From the NCBI GenBank assembly GCA_040779335.1, contig JBFONV010000002.1, positions 372,001 through 436,000 of the forward strand: a stretch of 64,000 bases of DNA, in the 5' to 3' direction. Each line of letters opens with the position of its first letter. Positions within the stretch are counted from its first letter, which is position 1. Under the pieces are notes generated by a model. The model was not told the origin of the DNA, did not search any database, and saw only the letters and a list, made by a program, of their open reading frames with translations. Positions 1-7,812 of this stretch are shown here, piece after piece. This DNA is from JBFONV01 sp040779335. Its GTDB lineage: Bacteria; Pseudomonadota; Gammaproteobacteria; Enterobacterales; Alteromonadaceae. A program made the translations under genes and the position numbers.

Positions 1-2769
1 ACCATAATCTTGGTAATCACGTACTTGTAATGCATTGTCACCTTGCAATGAGGTAAATGGTTCTTCCGTTAAGTTATAACCTTGTAGGAAGATAGATAAA
101 CCTTCTAGGCTCTTATAACCTGCTTCGCCAAAATCATAGCCAATTTGCGCATCGACGATGGTTTCACCAAGAATATCTACCTGCACAGTGTTAAATCCTA
201 AACCGTAAACATCGCCTTTAAAGTCGCCACGTTTACGCATGCTAACGCGTGCTTGGAAGCCATTTTGTTCATAATAACCAGTAACATTTAAGATACTGTC
301 AGATAAACCAGGCAGTTGATACTCATTGCCATTTTGGTCATCCATATCTGAATCAACACCGGTATAACTTGCCATTAAACCGAAACCGCTCAGGTTTTCA
401 TTAATAATTTTGAATGGGAATGATACTGAAAGTTCATAACCTGATAACGTGCCGTCACCACCATTAACTTTACCACTACCTGAAGCCATTGAATTTGCCG
501 GAACAGTACCGGTTAGTGGATCGGCAACACCTGAGAAATCAACTTCATAGTTACCATCAAAAATCCATTGCGATAAGTCTTTCCAAAAATATGCAACTGA
601 GAAGTAACCTTCATCACTGAAGTAATTTTCGTAGGTTAAATCGATACCCAATGCTTCTTTTGGCTCAAGGCTTGGATTACCACCACTGATGCTCCAGTTG
701 TTACCATTACCATCTACTTGTTGGCTATAATTTGCACTAACCGAGGCGTTCATTTCGTCTAAACGAGCACGAGAAATGGTTTTTGCGATACCAAAACGTA
801 GCTTTTGATCATCATCAATTCTCATTGACAAGTTTAAGCTTGGCAATAAATGTGAATAGTCATGGCTGATGTCTGTGGGGCTTGCGACAATCAAGCCATC
901 CGCAACAGTACTGGCAGTCCCTTTTGAATTTTGATCAGTCTTAATATAACGAAGACCAACATTACCCGTTACAGGGAAACCACCGACTTCAGTATCTATA
1001 TCCGCTTTAACAAATAACGAAGTAACTTTCTCGTTAACCATCCATGATTTGGTCGCATGTGTTGAACTGGTAGTACTTTCACGCGTTAAATCATAATAGC
1101 CGTCGTTGATTAAGCCATTGGTATCGTAAGCAATCATGTCACCCATACCGATAAAATCTAACGATACTGAACCTTGACGATATTGCTCAGGCACTACCAT
1201 CATGCCTGGGTTATCAGGGTAAGAAAATGAAGACAAAGTCATGAAGTAACCTTCAGATAATTTTGTTTTTTCACGCTCGCGATATGAAACACCGTAAGTT
1301 ACTTGCGAGAAAACCTCATTATCAAGCTCTTGCGTTGCCGCGAACTTTAACGCTTTTAATTCATCATCAATCGACGGGGCATTGATGAAACCATCTTGCA
1401 ATTGGTTCTCATATTCAGTGCCAACAACACCATATTTCTCGTTTAATGCTGAGCTCCAGCCCCAAGATAATGGACCACCTAATTGAATCAGGTTGAAATC
1501 ACTGTAATCAAGATCATGTGAGAATGTAGCACCCGTGTTACCACCATCAAATGTATAACCAAGGTTGTCAGCAGCACCACGATCATTACCACGACCTGTA
1601 CCTGAGTAGCTTTCAATACTCCAGATGTCGCGTTCTACTTTTGAATAACTAACATCAAAATCCAACGCCCAGCTATCATTTAAATCATATTGAGTATTAA
1701 AACCAAATGAAGTTAATTCAGCGTTACGTTCTTCATAATCGTTACGAACAACTACACGTTGACCTTCAGTGATAGCACTAGTAACGAATCCTGTTGCAGG
1801 ATCAATAACAGCGGTATCTGCTGAGATAGAGCCCTGTCCCCAAGCAAAAGGTACTTCGATACCACGTAAGATTTTTTCATCAGAAAAATCTACATATAAC
1901 GCATCAAAAGTCATTAATAATTTTTCATTCGGCGCGGCTTCAACCACTAACATCGCTGAATCACGATCTAAGGTAGAAGAGCGAACAAATGGTTTAGCAC
2001 CACCTAAAATTGAACCGGCAGAGCCATCAGGATAAGTAAATTCAGGATAACCCCAAGAATTCCAACGTTTTTCTTGGTTAGGAGAGCTCATTGTCGAATA
2101 AGCAAACGCAACACCAACAGTGTCATCGGCAAATTTATCCATATAGGCAAAAGTACCGCGGAAACCTGCGTCATCGCCATCTGGATTTAATTTATCAAAA
2201 CTAGTTTGCTCGTATTGACCGTTAAATTGAAGCACACGCTCACTTTGCCCTAAAGGCTTAACTGTTTGCATGTCGATAACACCCGCTATACCTTCACCTT
2301 CTAGGCTGGCATTGGGAGTTTTATAAACAGTAACACCACTCATAATTTCTGATGGGTATAAGTCAAATTCAACACCGCGGTTATCACCGATAGAGACTTG
2401 CTCACGACCATTAAACGTTGTCGCGCTCTCATTTTCACCAAAACCACGAATACTTACTTTACTTGCACGGCCATCTAAACGCTGTGCGGCAAGGCCTGGT
2501 AAGCGAGCCAGTGACTCAGCAATTGATGAATCGGGTAACTTACCAATATCTTCCGCAGAAATCGCTTCTACAACTTCTGATGAGTAGCGTTTAGTATTGA
2601 TTGACTCAATGATACTACCGCGAAAGCCTGTAACTTTAATAACTTCAATTTCTTCTTCTGCTGCCTTTTTTTCTGCTGCGGCTTCTTCTGCGTAGACATT
2701 GGCGCTTAACGCCATTACACCGCTAGAAAGCAGTGCAAGGGTAACTTTGCTTGGCTTGAAATTTAACAT
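1..2769 (-). CDS. TonB-dependent receptor, alpha-glucan type (3' end outside window)
   Basis: Outer-membrane TonB-dependent transporter, open from an ATG at 2769 to the window edge (923 codons, no stop). A signal peptide (MLNFKPSKVTLALLSSGVMA...) is followed by an E/A-rich stretch, a TonB-box-like segment (EIEVIKVTGFRGS) and a plug domain with the usual VVEAISAEDIGKLPDSS and SIRGFGEN motifs; the rest reads as beta-barrel. The last visible residues (FLQGYNLTEEP region) are typical of the C-terminal strands, so only some 10-30 residues should be missing. A GGGGGAG ribosome site lies upstream of the ATG. Two candidate operators (2910 and 3206) lie upstream. It belongs to the same family as the receptor at 7813-10725 and probably imports maltodextrins; the substrate is inferred from context. 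Confidence 0.93.
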   Translation of the reverse strand, partial: MLNFKPSKVTLALLSSGVMALSANVYAEEAAAEKKAAEEEIEVIKVTGFRGSIIESINTKRYSSEVVEAISAEDIGKLPDSSIAESLARLPGLAAQRLDGRASKVSIRGFGENESATTFNGREQVSIGDNRGVEFDLYPSEIMSGVTVYKTPNASLEGEGIAGVIDMQTVKPLGQSERVLQFNGQYEQTSFDKLNPDGDDAGFRGTFAYMDKFADDTVGVAFAYSTMSSPNQEKRWNSWGYPEFTYPDGSAGSILGGAKPFVRSSTLDRDSAMLVVEAAPNEKLLMTFDALYVDFSDEKILRGIEVPFAWGQGSISADTAVIDPATGFVTSAITEGQRVVVRNDYEERNAELTSFGFNTQYDLNDSWALDFDVSYSKVERDIWSIESYSGTGRGNDRGAADNLGYTFDGGNTGATFSHDLDYSDFNLIQLGGPLSWGWSSALNEKYGVVGTEYENQLQDGFINAPSIDDELKALKFAATQELDNEVFSQVTYGVSYREREKTKLSEGYFMTLSSFSYPDNPGMMVVPEQYRQGSVSLDFIGMGDMIAYDTNGLINDGYYDLTRESTTSSTHATKSWMVNEKVTSLFVKADIDTEVGGFPVTGNVGLRYIKTDQNSKGTASTVADGLIVASPTDISHDYSHLLPSLNLSMRIDDDQKLRFGIAKTISRARLDEMNASVSANYSQQVDGNGNNWSISGGNPSLEPKEALGIDLTYENYFSDEGYFSVAYFWKDLSQWIFDGNYEVDFSGVADPLTGTVPANSMASGSGKVNGGDGTLSGYELSVSFPFKIINENLSGFGLMASYTGVDSDMDDQNGNEYQLPGLSDSILNVTGYYEQNGFQARVSMRKRGDFKGDVYGLGFNTVQVDILGETIVDAQIGYDFGEAGYKSLEGLSIFLQGYNLTEEPFTSLQGDNALQVRDYQDYG

Positions 2770-2898
2770 ATGTCGGTTTACTCCCCCAATTCATCCATGC
2801 TTTATATTATTTATCAGCTTTCCTAGCTGAGATAATGTTTATGTTTTTAATGATCCACCTATTGCGGATTAACCTAATATAAAGTGGACGTCTGGATA

Positions 2899-2923
2899 TG
2901 AATACACTCTGCATACGTATTCA
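2899..2923. promoter_or_regulatory. Candidate LacI-type operator 1 (half site plus full site)
   Basis: TGCATACGTATTCA at 2910-2923, preceded by the half site TGAATAC at 2899-2905. The full site has the central CG and near-palindromic form usual for LacI-family operators. The same sequence or its complement recurs at 3206, 10847, 11082 and 18328, always upstream of an alpha-glucan gene. The regulator identity (MalR/MalI-like) is inferred. Confidence 0.65.
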
Positions 2924-3195
2924 TCAATCCCGTCAGTCCTAGCTTCTATCAACACTATAGCCAATTATGACCAAAGCGCTGATGTTACTGTGTGGTGCTA
3001 TTATGAAAAAGAAAACTTTCTAGACAGGAGTATAGCAAAAATAAAATAGATGACTTTGCATTAACCCTATAAAAAACAATAACAAAAATTCAAAAATCAA
3101 TAGTTTTAAATTCCGATAAAATCGCTTCACATGCGTTTTACTTAATTTTTGCTGACAACAATTAAGGTTGAATAACACGCACGATCGTTGAAATA

Positions 3196-3219
3196 TGAAT
3201 ACGGTTGAATACGTATGCA
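3196..3219. promoter_or_regulatory. Candidate LacI-type operator 2 (half site plus full site)
   Basis: TGAATACGTATGCA at 3206-3219, preceded by the half site TGAATAC at 3196-3202. It lies about 440 bases upstream of the first receptor start, on the far side of operator 1, so a DNA loop between the two is possible (inference). Confidence 0.6.
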
Positions 3220-3300
3220 AGAATTGCTAGAAAACCTCACCGTGATAAAAAGCTTGGCTATCAGCTAAAAATAATGCAAAAAATGCATGTTTAACCAACA

Positions 3301-3330
3301 AAAACGCCCTGAATGATCAGGGCGTTTTAT
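3301..3330 (-). terminator. Terminator after the large pullulanase
   Basis: A perfect 12-bp stem (3301-3312 with 3317-3328, core ACGCCCTGA) closes on the loop ATGA, with T runs on both strands. It lies about 110 bases past the stop of the pullulanase gene and would end its transcript before the first receptor's promoter. Confidence 0.85.
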
Positions 3331-3440
3331 CTTGATACTATTGACGACGAGCGCTAATACGGCTAGTAATGCATGTTCATTGTTGGCCGCAGACGCCTAT
3401 TGCCTTTGTTATGAAATATTAATGTAACATTAGTACGACA

Positions 3441-4440
3441 CTACTTTTTCGACACAGTCACCGTCGGCGAGTCAGGGTTAGGCCCTGTCACTGTAAAAAT
3501 ATAAGTTGCGGCCTCATCGGCAACGAACGACAGGTTGTCATTCGATCCCTGTGCTAGCGTTAACGGCTGATCTAGAGTAACTTCGCTGCCTTGAGCGCCA
3601 GCACCGAGATTGAAGGTTGACCAATCACCTGAAGCCACCTTAAAGCCATAGCTTCCCTGAGCTAAATCAATTTCAGCTGCATAACTTGAGTTACCTTGGT
3701 AAGTCACGACATTAACTTCGCCCCAGCCATTCATATCGCCGCGAATGTAGACGCTAGTATCGCCAAACATTTGTGCGCTATACACGGTTAATGTTGGTTC
3801 ATTCAGATCTGACGCATCAAAAATAAAGGTATAATCGCCCGAGGTTGCAAACGTCATGGTCAGGTTGTCATTGCTTCCCGCTACTAATAGTTGCTCTTCG
3901 CCTGCAAACACTTCTTTATCATCGCTAGGTGCGCCCATATTCACTGTCGACCAATCACCCGAGGCCACTTTAAATTCGTGTGTATTAGCGTCGATATTAA
4001 TAGTGGTGGAATACTTACCATCTCCAATATAAGTGAACGGATTGCCTTCTCCCCAACCATTCATGCCACCGCGAATAAACACTGTGGTACCAACAAATGG
4101 CTCTTCGTTGCTCACCGTTAGTATCGGCGCACTAGTATTTGAAGCGTCTAAGGTGAATATATAAGTCGCATCCGTTGCAATTGATAACTTGAGATTATCA
4201 TTGCTGCCCGGCAACAAAGTAAAATCAACCCCTTCTTCAACTACATTACCTGATTGCGGCGCACCTAAATTAACAGTAGACCAGTCACCAGAGGCAAGCT
4301 TAAATTCATATTCGTTTGCGGTAAGATCAATAGCCACTCGGTAAATACCGTCACCGACATAGCTAAACGCATCTACTTCTCCCCAACCATTCATACCACC
4401 GCGCACATACACACTTGTATCACCATAAGGCACAACATCA
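3441..4440 (-). repeat. Three tandem 108-residue modules inside the pullulanase
   Basis: Three consecutive in-frame copies with conserved NGWGE, GDWSTVN-like and GSNDNL motifs. The DNA for NGWG repeats around 4383, 4050 and 3725. They resemble the small beta-sandwich (CBM20/CBM48 or SusE/F-like) modules that bind starch; this is judged from motif style only. The smaller paralogue at 11192 lacks them. Confidence 0.8.
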
Positions 4441-7400
4441 GGCGCGCCTGCGGTAGCAAAGGCAGATAATCCTACCCCTTGGCTTTCGCCTTGTACTTTA
4501 ACAAATACCGCAGTTGTCAACGCCGGTACGGTAAAGGTGCCTTCGCCATCTCCTTGATTGAAACTCGCCGATGTTACTGTACTATCAAACGAAGTCTGCT
4601 GAATGTCATGCAAAGTAAACCCTTCGGCCGTTGACACGGTATGAGATAACTCTGTGTTTGAGCCGTTAATCACTACAACAATGGCATCGTTCATCGGATC
4701 TAAGTCGGTTAAACCTGCGCCATCGTCAATGCTCATAACGATAAGCCCTTGAGTTTGACGCTTACCAATATTATGAAAGCCAACGCGGGCAATAATATCT
4801 GCACTAGTGGTCAGTTTAAACAATGGGCTGGTTGAACGAATTTTCAAAAACTCATTGAAAACATTAGAAGCAAATGAAATCTCGCTCATACCGACACTCA
4901 TATAAGGACTAGCAGCTAAACTCACTAAATCGTCATCACTACGACCGCCTTTATCCAGAGGTAAGCCCATATTCCAGTTATTGGTATTGTAGGTAAAGTC
5001 AACGAAGTTAAACCAATCGCCGGCATCATAAGTATTACGGTCAAGTGATTTAGAACGTAAGAAATCTCCACCCATTTGTAAAAACGGGATCCCTTGAGAC
5101 AACAAGACAATTGACTGAGAGACGTTTTGTGCGCGTACTCGGTCGTTCATGTCCATGGAATAATCTAAGTTAAACTGCAATTGATCCCATAAGGTTTCGT
5201 TGTCATGTTTAGAGACGTAATTAATCACATCAGCAGGGTCTTTCGCATACATGTTTGGAGAGAATGCACTGCCAGCGGTATCAGTGCCGTTGAAGTTTTT
5301 CAACACATAATCAGCGAGCGAGCCAGCAAGACCCAACTTAATAATGTCTTGTTGGATAAAAGGACCATCTTCATTAGCATTATTGCTAAATAGTTGTCCA
5401 CTGCGCACGCCGTCACGCAATCTGTCATTAAAAGTGGCAATCTCACTGCCTGCCATATTGAACTGGTTGGCTTGCTCAAAACCGCGATCATCTCGGTTCC
5501 AACCCTCACCATAAAAGTGGGTATCACTATCAATGGCTTGTACTGCCTCTCTGGCAGCTAACATTTGCGCTTTAGAACCATGGCTCATAATATCGAAGCG
5601 GAAACCGTCGAACTGATAATATTGTGTCCAGCTTGATAATGAATCGACCATAAACTTGTCCATCATGCGATGTTCAAGCGCGGTATCGTTACAACAAGTC
5701 GATTGAATAACCGCACCAGTTTCAATGTTTCTGCTGTAGTAATAACCCGGAACTATTTTATCAAAGACCGAATGGTCCCACAGACCGGCTGAATTGGTGT
5801 GGTTATAGACAACATCTAAAATCACTCGTAAGCCTAAGTCATGTAACGCTTTGATCATCGCGCGCATTTCAGTAATACGTGCTACTCCGTCTGGGTTTGA
5901 GGCATATATACCATCAGGAACATTAAAATGTTTAGGATCATATCCCCAGTTGAAGCTATCAACTTCTCTCAGCACATTCATTAAATTGGCGGCGTCGTTA
6001 GAATAAGAACTATAACTTTCTAACACTGAACGTAAGGTAGCGTTGTCATCATTAACCCCACATACTGGTGCTTCAGTTTTTATCGCACAAAGCTCGGCAA
6101 CGGTGTTATCAAGATCAACGATATTAGCAGTGTCTTCATTGATCGATGCGATGTCATTAACCGGCAACATATGAAAATGGGTTAATCCATTATCAACCAG
6201 CTTTTGTAGATGCTGAACAGGTAAGGAATTAGTTTCGGTAAAGGCTAAAAATTTACCGCGATTTTCTTCACTGGTACTTTCATCCATCGCACTAAAATCA
6301 CGAATGTGACCTTCATAAATAACCGCATCTTCGTAATTTTCTATAGTAGCGACCTCATGCCCTTCCCAACCATCTGGCATTAAGTCACTGTCACCTAAAT
6401 TAACAAACTGCGAATAATCGCCGTTAGTAGACAAGCCAACAGAATATGGGTCGGTAGTCACTAACGTTTCAATAGCTTTGCTTTGATAATGATAAACCGA
6501 CAACTCAAACTGGTAGAACATTCGATCTAAACTGGCATCGCCTTGATATGACCAAACACCCGAAGTGGCATTTTCGGTCATAGCGGCACTAGAGATTTTA
6601 TTTTTATCCGTATCAAAAATATTGACGGTGACGCTTTGCGCCGTTGGTGCCCATAAAGCAAGATCAATAGCACCATTTTGATAACTCACGCCAAGCTTAG
6701 CTTCATCAGCATCATCGTCGCCTTGGGTATATAAATCGTCAAGCACATTGGCGTTTTGTACAAAGGTTGCAGCAATGGCTTTGCCTTCAGCGTTATAACC
6801 AACTAAAACCTGTTGCTCTTTAAGCATGGCTTTTGCATCATCACGACTCCAATCACCCGAAAAAGCTGGCCAGTCAGCCACTAAAGGCGCGATAGCTTTT
6901 TGTTCATCTGTGAGTGTTGTTGCGCTTAGCCCAACCGCAGTGCCGTTAACTTGATCGTTTTCATCGGCTTCAATTCCTGCACTGGCAGAATGATGTAATT
7001 TTACTTCAACAACATCTTCAATGGCATTCCAAACAAAGGTATTGCTGTCTATCCAGTGGGCTGAAAAATCGGCGATCTGTAAAGGTTGCTCACCTAACGT
7101 GACAATAGGATATTCAAAAATAGACGCGACACCAGAAAAGGTAAAATTCATCCTTTGATAAGTATCATCCTCTTGTTTTAGCGGCATTTTCCAATCACCA
7201 CCACCAAATTCTTTGCCCGCATCATCCGTGCCTTTATGGATGATAAAGTTGCCACATTCATTAAAATCGTCGACTAAATTAACCACCCAATAGGCGCCAT
7301 AATTAGGATCGACACCGGTGTGGGCGAGGCCGTTATCCCAGCTTGGCGCTAATGAGTCTTCAGCGTAGGCATTACAGTTCGCATCATTCCAGTTATGCAT

Positions 7401-7721
7401 CTTGTATTCGTCATATACACCATCGGCACGGTTGTAATATAAAACCGCTTGATTGTCTGCCGGAAAAAATACCGGTGTTGGTGCACTTGGATCAACACCG
7501 ACCACGCAAGACTCATTAAGCGCGTCTGGCACAGTCGGTGCTGGGCATTGAATAGGTTCAGGTGCCACACAGCTTGACCCAGTTACATCAGGTACCATAG
7601 GAACATCACAGGTCAACAAAGTTTTCCCTGATGTGGTTGAGTCTGAACCGCCACAGGCGGACAGAAAAAGTGTAAAGAATACTATTGAAAGTAACTTTAA
7701 CCATGAATTTTGACTAAACAT
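3441..7721 (-). CDS. pulA: Large lipoprotein pullulanase (GH13) with three C-terminal repeat modules
   Basis: Cell-surface or periplasmic debranching enzyme that cuts alpha-1,6 bonds in pullulan and branched glucans. 1426 residues. A lipobox (LSAC, Cys23) is followed by two short Cys-rich units with a VPD...SCV pattern (about 38-72). Then come a PUD/CBM41-like module (about 90-190), further N-terminal modules and a CBM48-type domain, and the GH13 barrel. GH13 residues are visible: nucleophile Asp710 in GFRFDIMSH, acid/base Glu739 in FYGEGWN, Asp840 in SKHDNETL. Three modules of about 108 residues (near 1098-1209, 1210-1317, 1318-1426) follow, each opening with a VRGGMNGWGE-like motif and carrying FKVASGDWST. 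A TGGAG ribosome site precedes the ATG. It lies 91 bases behind the receptor at 7813 in the same direction, so the two are probably one operon. Confidence 0.93.
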   Translation of the reverse strand: MFSQNSWLKLLSIVFFTLFLSACGGSDSTTSGKTLLTCDVPMVPDVTGSSCVAPEPIQCPAPTVPDALNESCVVGVDPSAPTPVFFPADNQAVLYYNRADGVYDEYKMHNWNDANCNAYAEDSLAPSWDNGLAHTGVDPNYGAYWVVNLVDDFNECGNFIIHKGTDDAGKEFGGGDWKMPLKQEDDTYQRMNFTFSGVASIFEYPIVTLGEQPLQIADFSAHWIDSNTFVWNAIEDVVEVKLHHSASAGIEADENDQVNGTAVGLSATTLTDEQKAIAPLVADWPAFSGDWSRDDAKAMLKEQQVLVGYNAEGKAIAATFVQNANVLDDLYTQGDDDADEAKLGVSYQNGAIDLALWAPTAQSVTVNIFDTDKNKISSAAMTENATSGVWSYQGDASLDRMFYQFELSVYHYQSKAIETLVTTDPYSVGLSTNGDYSQFVNLGDSDLMPDGWEGHEVATIENYEDAVIYEGHIRDFSAMDESTSEENRGKFLAFTETNSLPVQHLQKLVDNGLTHFHMLPVNDIASINEDTANIVDLDNTVAELCAIKTEAPVCGVNDDNATLRSVLESYSSYSNDAANLMNVLREVDSFNWGYDPKHFNVPDGIYASNPDGVARITEMRAMIKALHDLGLRVILDVVYNHTNSAGLWDHSVFDKIVPGYYYSRNIETGAVIQSTCCNDTALEHRMMDKFMVDSLSSWTQYYQFDGFRFDIMSHGSKAQMLAAREAVQAIDSDTHFYGEGWNRDDRGFEQANQFNMAGSEIATFNDRLRDGVRSGQLFSNNANEDGPFIQQDIIKLGLAGSLADYVLKNFNGTDTAGSAFSPNMYAKDPADVINYVSKHDNETLWDQLQFNLDYSMDMNDRVRAQNVSQSIVLLSQGIPFLQMGGDFLRSKSLDRNTYDAGDWFNFVDFTYNTNNWNMGLPLDKGGRSDDDLVSLAASPYMSVGMSEISFASNVFNEFLKIRSTSPLFKLTTSADIIARVGFHNIGKRQTQGLIVMSIDDGAGLTDLDPMNDAIVVVINGSNTELSHTVSTAEGFTLHDIQQTSFDSTVTSASFNQGDGEGTFTVPALTTAVFVKVQGESQGVGLSAFATAGAPDVVPYGDTSVYVRGGMNGWGEVDAFSYVGDGIYRVAIDLTANEYEFKLASGDWSTVNLGAPQSGNVVEEGVDFTLLPGSNDNLKLSIATDATYIFTLDASNTSAPILTVSNEEPFVGTTVFIRGGMNGWGEGNPFTYIGDGKYSTTINIDANTHEFKVASGDWSTVNMGAPSDDKEVFAGEEQLLVAGSNDNLTMTFATSGDYTFIFDASDLNEPTLTVYSAQMFGDTSVYIRGDMNGWGEVNVVTYQGNSSYAAEIDLAQGSYGFKVASGDWSTFNLGAGAQGSEVTLDQPLTLAQGSNDNLSFVADEAATYIFTVTGPNPDSPTVTVSKK

Positions 7722-7812
7722 AAAATTTACTCCAGTGACATTGCTGTCAATCTAAAAGCAACGTGAGCGCACTCTTTTTACTTTTGTTCGCACGCTCTAC
7801 GTTTGAAAATAT

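Larger units (their letters stand above)
2770..3300. promoter_or_regulatory. Upstream region of the first TonB receptor
   Basis: A non-coding stretch of about 530 bases, AT-rich, between the receptor and the terminator of the pullulanase transcript. It contains two TGAATACGTATGCA-type sites, each preceded by an extra half site TGAATAC a few bases away. Apart from these I see nothing that looks like a gene; a 66-codon minus-strand reading frame here has no ribosome site and is not believable. Confidence 0.6.

Noticed and set aside
3020..3220. 66-codon minus-strand frame upstream of the first receptor
   Set aside because: It overlaps operator 2 and has no ribosome site or recognisable protein features; it looks like random open frame in AT-rich DNA.
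7760..7800. Possible attenuator hairpin between receptor and large pullulanase
   Set aside because: The complementary arms have a bulge and a long T-rich loop; not strong enough to claim regulation.
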